A stretch of DNA of 18,219 nucleotides from Comamonadaceae bacterium (GTDB lineage: Bacteria > Pseudomonadota > Gammaproteobacteria > Burkholderiales > Burkholderiaceae). The notes under the pieces were generated by a model. The model ran no database searches. It was not told the origin of the DNA and worked only from the letters and a program-made list of their open reading frames with translations. This document shows, in pieces, positions 6,561-14,663 of this stretch. A program made the translations under genes and the position numbers. Where the stretch lies: assembly GCA_947484245.1 (NCBI GenBank), contig CANKOT010000041.1:1-18219 (forward strand), written 5' to 3'. The first letter of the stretch is position 1; every line of letters starts with the position of its first letter.

Positions 6561-9221
6561 ATGACGGACGCGCTCGACCTGAGTGCCCACACCCCCATGA
6601 TGCAGCAGTATCTGCGCATCAAGGCGGAGTTCCCTGACACCCTGGTTTTTTACAGGATGGGGGACTTTTACGAAATGTTCTTTGAAGATGCCGAGCGAGC
6701 CGCCGGCCTCATGGACATCACCCTCACCCACCGCGGCCAAACAGCCGGCAAACCCATAGCCATGGCGGGAGTTCCGTTTCATTCAGTTGAAAATTACCTG
6801 GCCAAATTGATCAAACTGGGTGAGTCAGTGGCCATCTGCGAACAAGTGGGCGATGTCGCCACCAGCAAAGGCCCCGTTGAACGCAAAGTGGTTCGAGTCG
6901 TCACACCCGGCACGCTCACAGACACCGAATTGTTGTCGGACAAAAGCGAAGCCATTTTGTTGTCACTGCACATTGCCCCCCGCAATGCGTGCGGCTTGGC
7001 TTGGCTGAGCGTCACGCAAGGTGTTTTGCATTTGGCGGAATGCACGCACGACGAATTGACCGATTGGCTAGAACGCATTTCACCCAGCGAGTTGTTGGTC
7101 AGTGCCACTATCACGCCCAAATGGGAGCATCAACTTCAATCGATGCGCTTGGGTCAACGTGGTCTGCCACTCTCGCTAACTTTGCGCCCCGACTTTCAAT
7201 ACGAAGCTGGCTTGGGTCACGGCAAGCTCATCAAGCAACTCAATGTGGCCAGCTTGGCCGCTTGGGATGCCGACAAACTTGGCCATGCGCATGCAGCAGC
7301 AGGCGCCTTGCTCACCTATGCCGAACACACCCAAGGCAGAGCGCTGCCGCATGTGTCGCAACTCAAAGTGCAAAAGGCCAATGACCTCATCGACCTTCCC
7401 ACCAGCACCCGTCGCAACCTCGAACTCACTCAAACTTTGCGCGGTGAAGACTCGCCGACTCTCTTTTCTTTGCTCGACACTTGCATGACAGGCATGGGCA
7501 GCCGCCAACTCAAGCAGTGGTTGCTGAACCCTCCTCGTGATCGGCAAGTTGCAGTAGAGCGCCTTGCCGCCATTGAGCAGCTGAACGACCTCAGTGCCTC
7601 CGCACAAAGTGGTGTCGCCATCTGGTCACGTTTGCGTGAGCAGCTGAAAGGCGCCAGCGACGTCGAACGCATCACAGCGCGCATTGCGTTAAAGCAAGTA
7701 CGTCCGCGTGAATTGGTGGCCCTTAAAAATGCCCTGATCCGCTCAGCCAACTTGGCACATCACCTGCAAGAAACACTGGGCCACTTGTCGCCCACCAAAT
7801 TGCTGCATGACATCCACTTTGATTTGCAACCACCTGCAGGGCTGACCGAAGTTTTGCAACAAGCCTTGCTAGAAGAACCTGCCAATTTGATTCGGGATGG
7901 TGGCGTGATGGCCCACGGCCTCGATGCCGAACTGGACGAGTTGCGCGCCATCCAAACCAATTGCGACGATTTCTTGCTTGAATTGGAAACGCGCGAAAAA
8001 GCGCGCACTGGAATTGCCAATTTGCGAGTGCAGTTCAACAAAGTTCATGGCTTTTACATCGAAGTGACGCAAGGTCAAATTGACAAAGTACCCGACGACT
8101 ATCGGCGCCGTCAAACCTTGAAGAATGCAGAGCGCTTCATCACGCCCGAGCTCAAAGCCTTTGAAGACAAGGCCTTGTCAGCGCAAGAGCGCGCACTGGC
8201 TCGCGAAAAATATTTGTACGAGCTCTTGCTCGATCAATTGCAAATACACATTCATGCGCTCACCAAATTGGCGCAGGCCATGGCGCAATTGGATGCGCTT
8301 TGTACACTCACAGAGCGCGCCACCACACTCAATTGGTGCGCACCTCAATTTGCCAAAGAGCCCTGTATTGAAATCAGACAGGGCCGGCACCCAGTCGTTG
8401 AAGCACGCTTGGCCGAAACCTCTGGCGGTAGTTTCATTGCCAACGATTGCCTGATGAACAGCAAGCAACGTTTGCAAATCATCACCGGCCCCAACATGGG
8501 CGGCAAGTCAACTTACATGCGCCAAGTGGCATTGATTGTGCTTTTAGCCAGCATCGGCAGCCATGTCCCCGCCAGCAACTGCAGGCTGGGGCCTATTGAC
8601 GCCATCCACACGCGCATCGGCGCTGCCGATGACTTGGCCAACGCCCAATCAACCTTCATGCTGGAGATGACCGAAGCTGCTCAAATTTTGCACAGCGCCA
8701 CGCCTTTGTCGCTGGTCCTCATGGACGAAATTGGGCGCGGCACATCTACTTTTGATGGCTTGGCATTGGCCAGTGGCATTGCCACGCACTTGCATGACAA
8801 GACGCAAGCCTTCAGTCTGTTTGCCACACACTACTTTGAACTGACTGAGTTTCCTGCCACGCACCACGCCGCATTGAACATGCACGTGGGCGCTACAGAG
8901 TCCGGCAATGACATTGTTTTTTTGCATGAACTTCAAGCGGGACCTGCCAGCAAGAGCTATGGCGTGCAAGTCGCTAGGCTGGCCGGTATGCCCACCGGTG
9001 TACTCAACCACGCACGCCACACTCTCTCTGCCTTAGAAGCGGACGCCAATGAAAATCGCGTTCAAGTGGACTTGTTTGCACCGCCCCCTGATGCATCAAC
9101 TTCCGGCCCCTCTGCACTAGAGGCCGCTTTAGGACAAATTGACCCAGATGCCCTCAGCCCCCGAGAAGCCCTGGAAGCCCTTTACAGTTTGCAGCGCGTC
9201 ATGAAGCGCTCCGAACAATGA
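6561..9221 (+). CDS. mutS: DNA mismatch repair protein MutS
   Basis: MutS detects base mismatches and small loops and, with MutL, starts repair. The 886-residue protein (E. coli 853) is complete. The mismatch-wedge motif GDFYEMF gives Phe36 and Glu38 at the same numbers as in E. coli. The connector, lever and clamp regions follow. The ATPase domain has Walker [10 protein letters not shown] at 643-651, Walker [11 protein letters not shown] with Asp722-Glu723, and the STFDG signature, then the [10 protein letters not shown] block. The C-terminal helix ([18 protein letters not shown]) matches the tetramerisation segment. The ATG at 6561 lies 3 bp after suhB. No frame breaks are seen, so the repair function should be intact. 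Confidence 0.98.
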   Translation: MTDALDLSAHTPMMQQYLRIKAEFPDTLVFYRMGDFYEMFFEDAERAAGLMDITLTHRGQTAGKPIAMAGVPFHSVENYLAKLIKLGESVAICEQVGDVATSKGPVERKVVRVVTPGTLTDTELLSDKSEAILLSLHIAPRNACGLAWLSVTQGVLHLAECTHDELTDWLERISPSELLVSATITPKWEHQLQSMRLGQRGLPLSLTLRPDFQYEAGLGHGKLIKQLNVASLAAWDADKLGHAHAAAGALLTYAEHTQGRALPHVSQLKVQKANDLIDLPTSTRRNLELTQTLRGEDSPTLFSLLDTCMTGMGSRQLKQWLLNPPRDRQVAVERLAAIEQLNDLSASAQSGVAIWSRLREQLKGASDVERITARIALKQVRPRELVALKNALIRSANLAHHLQETLGHLSPTKLLHDIHFDLQPPAGLTEVLQQALLEEPANLIRDGGVMAHGLDAELDELRAIQTNCDDFLLELETREKARTGIANLRVQFNKVHGFYIEVTQGQIDKVPDDYRRRQTLKNAERFITPELKAFEDKALSAQERALAREKYLYELLLDQLQIHIHALTKLAQAMAQLDALCTLTERATTLNWCAPQFAKEPCIEIRQGRHPVVEARLAETSGGSFIANDCLMNSKQRLQIITGPNMGGKSTYMRQVALIVLLASIGSHVPASNCRLGPIDAIHTRIGAADDLANAQSTFMLEMTEAAQILHSATPLSLVLMDEIGRGTSTFDGLALASGIATHLHDKTQAFSLFATHYFELTEFPATHHAALNMHVGATESGNDIVFLHELQAGPASKSYGVQVARLAGMPTGVLNHARHTLSALEADANENRVQVDLFAPPPDASTSGPSALEAALGQIDPDALSPREALEALYSLQRVMKRSEQ

Positions 9222-9253
9222 AGCACTGCGACCTCTGAAGAAAAATTGATTCA

Positions 9254-10078
9254 ATGAACAACATCATTTTTTCGCACGGCAATGGTTTTCCAGCCAGCAC
9301 CTATCGCAGTTTCACCAATGATTTAAATCGACGCGGCTTCCATGTTGCCGCCATTGAAAAATTTGGCCATGATGCGCGATACCCTGTCACCAGCAATTGG
9401 CCTTACCTGGTTCAAGAATTGGCTGATTTTGCAAAAGACATTCTGCATGAAACCGGGGAAAAACCATTCTTGATTGGTCACTCTTTGGGTGGACTTCTCA
9501 GTTTAATGTGCGCCTCCAAACACCCTCACCTCACTGCAGGCGTGGTGCTTCTTGACTCGCCTGTGGTGGGAGGCTGGAAAGCCAGTGCTTTGCAGCTGGC
9601 CAAAAAAACCAATTGGATTGGCTCTGTCAGTCCGGGCAGAATCAGCAAGTCACGCCGCAAGCACTGGCCCCACATTGCAGCGGTCATTGAGCACTTTCAG
9701 CACAAGCGTGCGTTTTCACATTGGCATCCCGATGCGCTTCGAGACTATGCAGAATTCGGCACGATGGAAGAAAATGGGGAGCGTGTTTTGAGCTTTGATC
9801 GTGAGATTGAAACAGCCATCTACAACACACTGCCCCACAATCTGCCATCCATGCTAAAGCGTCATCCCTTAAAGTGCGCCGTTTCTTTCATTGGTGGAAC
9901 ACACTCTCGTGAGATGCGCGTTGCTGGTTCGGAGTTAACCGACAAGGTTTCCAAAGGCAGAGTAATTTGGCTGGATGGCTCTCACCTCTTCCCCATGGAA
10001 AAACCAATTGCAACAGCAGCGGCCGTGGAGGCCTCATTGTTAAATATTGGGGCGCTCAAGCGCAAAAATAGCGCTTGA
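9254..10078 (+). CDS. Alpha/beta hydrolase, substrate unknown
   Basis: The 274-residue protein has an alpha/beta hydrolase fold. HGNGFPAS near the N-terminus (residues 8-15) supplies the oxyanion loop, and GHSLGG at 75-80 is the nucleophile elbow with Ser77. The likely catalytic histidine is His244 in LDGSHLFPMEKP. The acidic member is not obvious. A helical cap rich in basic and aromatic residues spans about 105-200. There is no signal peptide, so it is probably cytoplasmic. It follows mutS by 32 bp and probably shares its transcript, but nothing indicates a repair role. The substrate cannot be read from the sequence; esterase or lipase-like activity is a guess. Confidence 0.85.
   Translation: MNNIIFSHGNGFPASTYRSFTNDLNRRGFHVAAIEKFGHDARYPVTSNWPYLVQELADFAKDILHETGEKPFLIGHSLGGLLSLMCASKHPHLTAGVVLLDSPVVGGWKASALQLAKKTNWIGSVSPGRISKSRRKHWPHIAAVIEHFQHKRAFSHWHPDALRDYAEFGTMEENGERVLSFDREIETAIYNTLPHNLPSMLKRHPLKCAVSFIGGTHSREMRVAGSELTDKVSKGRVIWLDGSHLFPMEKPIATAAAVEASLLNIGALKRKNSA
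10056..10078. other. Stem-loop overlapping the hydrolase stop codon
   Basis: An 8-bp perfect stem (TCAAGCGC at 10056-10063 and GCGCTTGA at 10071-10078) with a 7-nt A-rich loop includes the TGA stop. It lies between the convergent hydrolase and uppP genes. No T-run follows on either strand, so it is not a classical terminator; it could stabilise the 3' end or work with Rho. Confidence 0.45.
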
Positions 10079-10126
10079 ATGTCATTGACAGCGAAGGGCT
10101 TGACCTTGCGCATCGGTATCAACCAT

Positions 10127-10951
10127 TCAGGGCGTCCAAGAAATCAGCTCGGTCCAGGCAGTGAACAACACCACCAGTCCAAAAGCGATTCGGTACCAAG
10201 CAAAAATTTCAAAGCTATGGCTGGCGATGTACTTCAATAGCCATCGCACACAAATCCAAGCACTGATGAAAGAAACCACCAAACCTGTGGCAAACATGGG
10301 AATATCTTCTACAGACAAAAGCGCACGCTCTTTGTAGAGACTGTAGGCCCCTGCGCCGGTCAGGGTTGGGATGGCCAAGAAAAAAGAGAAATCAGTGGCA
10401 GCTTTGCGCGACAAACCCAGCAACATGCCACCGATGATGGTGGCACCACTGCGGCTGGTCCCTGGAATCATGGCAAGACACTGAACCAGCCCCACCATCA
10501 AAGCATCACGTCCCCGCATATCTTCTACTGCGCGAATTCGGATTGTGGAGGGCGGCCGTCTCTCTGCCCACAAAATAATGAAGCCACCGACGATGAAGGT
10601 GGTGGCCACCACCCATGGGGTGAACAGGTGCTCTTGGATCAGCTTGCCAAAGAGCAAGCCTAGAATCACGGCGGGAAAGAATCCGATAAAAACATTCAGC
10701 ACAAAACGCTGTGCTTCGGCTTGATACGGCAAGGCCTTGGCTGTGGCGTAGATTTTTTGCCAATAAACCAAAATGACAGCAAAGATGGCGCCAGTTTGAA
10801 TGGCAATGTCAAAGACTTTGGCCTTCGCGTCGTCAAAGCCAAGCAATGCGCCCGCCAAAATGAGGTGGCCCGTTGAAGAGATGGGTAAAAATTCGGTCAA
10901 GCCCTCCACCACACCCATGACAGCGGCTTTGGCTAACAACATTAAATCCAC
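10127..10951 (-). CDS. uppP: Undecaprenyl-diphosphate phosphatase UppP (BacA)
   Basis: UppP is an inner-membrane enzyme that hydrolyses undecaprenyl diphosphate to the monophosphate, recycling the lipid carrier for cell-wall synthesis; overproduction gives bacitracin resistance. The 274-residue protein has multiple hydrophobic segments and both family signatures: [17 protein letters not shown] at 13-29 (Glu16, Glu20, Ser26, His29) and [17 protein letters not shown] at 163-179 (Arg167). The start is GTG at 10951, supported by AAGGAG five bases upstream and by the usual MDL start in relatives; an ATG four codons in is less likely. It is transcribed away from glnS, with only 56 bp between them. 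Confidence 0.96.
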   Translation of the reverse strand: MDLMLLAKAAVMGVVEGLTEFLPISSTGHLILAGALLGFDDAKAKVFDIAIQTGAIFAVILVYWQKIYATAKALPYQAEAQRFVLNVFIGFFPAVILGLLFGKLIQEHLFTPWVVATTFIVGGFIILWAERRPPSTIRIRAVEDMRGRDALMVGLVQCLAMIPGTSRSGATIIGGMLLGLSRKAATDFSFFLAIPTLTGAGAYSLYKERALLSVEDIPMFATGLVVSFISAWICVRWLLKYIASHSFEIFAWYRIAFGLVVLFTAWTELISWTP

Positions 10952-11007
10952 CGCGACTCCTTGAATATCCCCTGATTATCGCTCGTGATTGGCCCTAAAA
11001 TCGTGGC

Positions 11008-12843
11008 ATGAGCACAGCCAACGTCAAACCCAAATCCCTGGGCACCCCAGAAGATCCTCAAAAGGTGAGTAATTTTTTGCGTCAAATCATCGAATCCGAT
11101 TTGGCACAGGGCACGTATGCTCAACGCAAGTGGGCTGGCACGCCAGGCGATGCGGCCCACCATGCCATTGGCAACCCCGATCCTGCCAAAATCCGCACCC
11201 GTTTTCCACCTGAGCCCAATGGCTATTTGCACATCGGTCACGCAAAAAGCATTTGCCTGAATTTTGGTTTGGCACGCGACTATGGCGGCGTGTGCCACAT
11301 GCGTTTTGACGATACCAACCCCGAAAAAGAAGACACGGAATACGTCAATTCCATTTTGGATGCCGTGAAATGGCTTGGCTTTAACTGGGATGCGCACGGC
11401 ACATCGCACCTTTATCAAGCCAGCGACTATTTTGACTTCATGTACCACGCGGCCGAATTTCTGGTTCAAGCTGGATTGGCCTATGTTGACGAACAATCGG
11501 CAGAAGACATGCGCACAAACAGGGGCGACTTCAATACCCCAGGCAAAGACAGTCCCTTCCGTGCACGCTCACCAGCAGAAAATTTAAGCCGTTTGCGCGA
11601 AATGCGAGACGGCCATTTGCCCGATGGCGCTGCCGTGTTGCGCGCCAAAATAGACATGGCTTCGCCCAACATCAACCTGCGCGACCCTGCCATCTACCGC
11701 ATTCGAAGAGCGACTCATCACAACACAGGTAATGCATGGTGCATCTACCCGATGTACACCTTTGCGCATCCCATTGAAGATGCGCTCGAGCAAATTACAC
11801 ACAGCATTTGCACACTTGAATTTGAAGATCAGCGCCCTTTTTACGATTGGCTCATGGCTCGCTTGTGCGAATCGCATACTTTGCATGATGGCTCTCAATT
11901 GCGTGCCCTCTTGGCTAGTCCTAGCCCTAAGCAATATGAATTTGCGCGCCTCAACCTCACCTATGTTGTCACCAGCAAACGCAAGCTTGCACAGCTGGTT
12001 CAAGAAGGCAAAGTCAATGGTTGGGACGATCCCCGCATGCCCACCATTGTGGGTTTGCGCCGCCGCGGTTATACACCCGATAGCCTGCAGCTTTTCGCAG
12101 AACGAATTGGCGTCAGCAAAAGTGACTCATGGATTGACTACAGCACACTCGAAGGCTGCTTGCGCGACGACCTCGACCCCAAAGCTGCGCGCGCCATGGC
12201 CGTACTCGACCCTGTGCAGCTGACCATCTCCAATTGGGATGAATTGATGGGCGCAGGCACACTCGACGATTGCCAAGCACCCCTTCACCCCCATCTCCCT
12301 GATTTGGGAAAGCGCCACTTCAAGTTTGGAAAATCAATTTGGATCGAGCGAACTGACTATGAAGATGCACCTCCAAAAGGCTTCTTTCGCTTGTTCCCTG
12401 GCAACAAAGTACGACTGAAATACGGTCACGTCATTGAATGCACTGGCGCCAACAAAGATGCCAATGGCAACGTGACTGAAGTTCTGGCTCAGCTCGTTCC
12501 GGACACCAAAAGCGGCACACCCGGCTCTGACAGCGTCAAGGTAAAAGGCGTCATCACTTGGGTGGCTCAAGCAGATGCCGTCGCTGCTGAAGTTCGCATG
12601 TATGACCGCCTGTTCAACGAAGTCCATCCCGATGCGGGCGGAAAAGACTTTTTAAGCTGCCTCAATCCAGACAGCCTCAAAGTCATTCGAGCTTATGTCG
12701 AACCTGCCTTGGCCAGTAGCTCACCAGACGCCAAGTTTCAATTTGAGCGCCACGGCTACTTCGTGGCCGACCGCAGGGATTACACACCTGACAAGCCAGT
12801 TTTCAATCGATGTACTGGCCTCAAAGATACTTGGAGTAAGTGA
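11008..12843 (+). CDS. glnS: Glutaminyl-tRNA synthetase
   Basis: GlnS charges tRNA-Gln with glutamine. The 611-residue class I synthetase carries the FPPEPNGYLHIGHAKS motif (HIGH at 75-78), RFDDTNPEKED after it, and the second signature VTSKRKL at 321-327 (VMSKRKL in E. coli). It ends in the two-barrel anticodon-binding domain with FQFERHGYF and KPVFNRCTGLKDTW. Compared with the E. coli protein (about 554 residues) it has an additional approximately 22-residue segment before the active site (about 38-62) and a short insertion near 295-305 ahead of PKQYEFARLNL. A weak TAAAAT -10 element sits at 10996-11001, very near the ATG, so the leader may be very short. It converges with the MAPEG gene, 18 bp apart. 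Confidence 0.97.
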   Translation: MSTANVKPKSLGTPEDPQKVSNFLRQIIESDLAQGTYAQRKWAGTPGDAAHHAIGNPDPAKIRTRFPPEPNGYLHIGHAKSICLNFGLARDYGGVCHMRFDDTNPEKEDTEYVNSILDAVKWLGFNWDAHGTSHLYQASDYFDFMYHAAEFLVQAGLAYVDEQSAEDMRTNRGDFNTPGKDSPFRARSPAENLSRLREMRDGHLPDGAAVLRAKIDMASPNINLRDPAIYRIRRATHHNTGNAWCIYPMYTFAHPIEDALEQITHSICTLEFEDQRPFYDWLMARLCESHTLHDGSQLRALLASPSPKQYEFARLNLTYVVTSKRKLAQLVQEGKVNGWDDPRMPTIVGLRRRGYTPDSLQLFAERIGVSKSDSWIDYSTLEGCLRDDLDPKAARAMAVLDPVQLTISNWDELMGAGTLDDCQAPLHPHLPDLGKRHFKFGKSIWIERTDYEDAPPKGFFRLFPGNKVRLKYGHVIECTGANKDANGNVTEVLAQLVPDTKSGTPGSDSVKVKGVITWVAQADAVAAEVRMYDRLFNEVHPDAGGKDFLSCLNPDSLKVIRAYVEPALASSSPDAKFQFERHGYFVADRRDYTPDKPVFNRCTGLKDTWSK

Positions 12844-12861
12844 GCTTGCAACCAAACTGTC

Positions 12862-13242
12862 TCAGCTGCCCATGCTGGCAATGAACAGACCCACCGTGCA
12901 AATCACGCCAACAAGCCAAGCCAGTGAACGCAATTTGTCTTGATCGGCGATGTACAAAGCGACGTAGGCCACTCGCGCTGCCACAAAGACACTTGCATAC
13001 AAGTCAATTTCTTCTTGCGGTACCTCGGTGTACAAGGCCAACAGTACACCCACAGCGTAAAAAGGAAAAGCTTCAAAGCAATTGCCTTGGGCCGCATTGG
13101 CTCGAGCCCGATAACCCGTCTGCTTGGCCAGCCATTCCCGAGGGTTGTGGTTGTCGTAGCTCTTTTGGCCCGCCTTGGCAATGCCTGCACAAATCCAAGG
13201 CATAGCGCCAGCCAACAAAAGGGATGCAATGACCAAATTCAT
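12862..13242 (-). CDS. MAPEG family membrane protein
   Basis: The 126-residue product is a small, four-helix inner-membrane protein of the MAPEG family (membrane-associated proteins in eicosanoid and glutathione metabolism). Hydrophobic segments lie at about 2-22, 56-73, 82-100 and 105-123. The family's most recognisable stretch is RARANAAQGNCFEAFPFYAVG, with Arg, Asn and Glu in the usual pattern. Bacterial members are mostly uncharacterised; glutathione-dependent activity is possible but unproven. The ATG at 13242 has a weak AGAAAG upstream. The gene is alone on its strand, converging with glnS and diverging from the lipoprotein gene. Confidence 0.85.
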   Translation of the reverse strand: MNLVIASLLLAGAMPWICAGIAKAGQKSYDNHNPREWLAKQTGYRARANAAQGNCFEAFPFYAVGVLLALYTEVPQEEIDLYASVFVAARVAYVALYIADQDKLRSLAWLVGVICTVGLFIASMGS

Positions 13243-13265
13243 AGAGTTCTTTCTGACATTAGATT

Positions 13266-13295
13266 ATTATCAAGACCATTCTAGGCGTTGCGCAA
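13266..13295 (-). promoter_or_regulatory. Candidate sigma-70 promoter for the MAPEG gene
   Basis: On the minus strand TTGCGC (13290-13295) and GATAAT (13266-13271) are 18 bp apart and lie about 25-50 nt before the MAPEG start. The -10 matches consensus at five of six bases, the -35 at three. The -35 box overlaps a 10-bp perfect palindrome, GTTGCGCAAC, at 13287-13296. Confidence 0.4.
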
Positions 13296-13355
13296 CCCAA
13301 ACCGGTCTGCTCACTTAGAATTTGGGATCTAAACGGTTCCGCACAGGAAATATTC

Positions 13356-14615
13356 ATGTCTTTGCATACAATTCGCGTCTCACTGCTGGCCCTGGCTTCA
13401 GCCATGATTTTGGCTGCTTGCGGTGTAAGCTCCTCCTCAGTGCCTCAGCCACCTGAGGGAGGTATCAATGTCATTGTTGGCGACAGCCAGATCACACTCA
13501 GCTGGAAAGAAACACCAGGTGTTGAATATTGGGTATTTTCAGCACCAGACCAACCTACACTGAGTTTGAGTAATTGGCTTGCTTCTACGGGTTCTTCTTA
13601 CCGCCTGAAAGTGACTTCGCCCTTTGTGGTCTCTGGTTTGACAAATGGCACGCCCTATTCCTTTTTCATTACGGGACGAATCAACAGCGGCCCTGGCAGT
13701 GATGCCACACCTACGGTGACAGCGACACCACGTCTGTCTGGTGTTGAGTGGACGACCGGCGTCAATCTGAATACCGGTAACCAAACTGGCTTAAGCTTTG
13801 GCAACTATATCGACACCGCAACCAATACCATTCAATATGCTTACTTGGCAGTTGGCAACGCTGGCCGCATGTTCAAGGCTACCACCATTGACAAATGGAC
13901 TGCCATCACACCGGCTGTCACCACCAACCTCAACAGTGCCACTTTTGCTTTTGCCAAATTCATGGCTGTAGGTCATGATGGCCAAATCATTTACTCTACG
14001 GATACCCAGACTTGGACTAAAGCCAGCAGCGGTACGGTACAAAATCTAAATGCCATTGCGACCAATGGCACCTTGGTCATTGCTGTAGGCAACAATGGCA
14101 CCATCATGACCAGCAAAGACGGTATCGCATGGACGGCTGCAACCACGGTGCCAACCACTGCCCATTTGCAAGGTGTGACTTCCACCGTTTCTGGCACTTG
14201 GATTGCTGTCGGCGCCAATGGCAGCATTTTGACAAGCAGTGATGGCGCTAGTTGGACAGCTCAAACGTCCAATTCAACTTCTGAGTTAAAGGCGGCGGGT
14301 GCATTGATCAGTATTGTCAACAACACGACCGCCTACAACTATGTGGCGGTTGGCGCCAATGGCACAGTCTTAAGCAGTTCTGATGCCATCACCTGGACCC
14401 CCAGAAGTGCCAATACAACGGCCAATTTGAACCATCTTTCTTCGAGCAATCAATTCGTAGCAGTTGGCACCAATGGCACCGTCCTGACAAGTATCGATGG
14501 CGTTGCATGGACCCCTCAAGTCAGCAAAACCAACGCTGAGCTGCGCACCATTTTCAAAGCCGATAACCAACTCATTGTTGTTGACAGCTCCGGGAATATT
14601 TTGAGCTCCAAATAA
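13356..14615 (+). CDS. Lipoprotein with FN3-like domain and seven beta-propeller-type repeats
   Basis: The 419-residue protein starts with a lipoprotein signal peptide: basic/hydrophobic segment and LAAC lipobox with Cys22, followed by a Ser/Pro-rich linker. Residues about 35-126 look like a fibronectin type III domain (ITLSWKETPGVEYWV, then VVSGLTNGTPYSFFITGRINS). From about 160 to the end there are seven repeats spaced about 40 residues apart, each with an AVGxNGxI(L) core and usually a DGxxWT strand. Cores are at 165, 204, 243, 284, 331, 369 and 408, the last without its WT part. This suggests a seven-bladed beta-propeller of the BNR/Ycf48-like kind. AGGAAA lies five bases before the ATG. 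It probably sits in the envelope, binding a protein or glycan; no catalytic residues are seen. Confidence 0.85.
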   Translation: MSLHTIRVSLLALASAMILAACGVSSSSVPQPPEGGINVIVGDSQITLSWKETPGVEYWVFSAPDQPTLSLSNWLASTGSSYRLKVTSPFVVSGLTNGTPYSFFITGRINSGPGSDATPTVTATPRLSGVEWTTGVNLNTGNQTGLSFGNYIDTATNTIQYAYLAVGNAGRMFKATTIDKWTAITPAVTTNLNSATFAFAKFMAVGHDGQIIYSTDTQTWTKASSGTVQNLNAIATNGTLVIAVGNNGTIMTSKDGIAWTAATTVPTTAHLQGVTSTVSGTWIAVGANGSILTSSDGASWTAQTSNSTSELKAAGALISIVNNTTAYNYVAVGANGTVLSSSDAITWTPRSANTTANLNHLSSSNQFVAVGTNGTVLTSIDGVAWTPQVSKTNAELRTIFKADNQLIVVDSSGNILSSK

Positions 14616-14622
14616 CACCAGC

Positions 14623-14649
14623 AAAAAAGGCCTCCAATTGGAGGCCTTT
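14623..14649. terminator. Bidirectional terminator between lipoprotein gene and ntrC
   Basis: A 24-bp perfect palindrome (arms AAAGGCCTCC at 14626-14635 and GGAGGCCTTT at 14640-14649, loop AATT) lies between the two convergent genes. Read on the minus strand it is followed by six Ts, giving a strong Rho-independent terminator for the ntrB-ntrC transcript. On the plus strand the T-run is only three bases, so it is weaker for the lipoprotein gene. Confidence 0.9.
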
Positions 14650-14663
14650 CAGTTCAAGGCGTT

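Noticed and set aside
6039..6782. 247-codon minus-strand frame antisense to suhB/mutS
   Set aside because: Both plus-strand genes are full-length and family-typical here; the antisense product is Cys/His/Gly-rich and looks like a codon-bias shadow.
10942..11496. 184-codon minus-strand frame antisense to glnS
   Set aside because: It covers the conserved HIGH region of GlnS and has no recognisable domain or translation signals.
13833..14612. Tandem DNA repeat array in the lipoprotein gene
   Set aside because: The repeats are clear in protein but diverged in DNA, so this is an old internal duplication rather than a simple-sequence repeat or CRISPR-like array.
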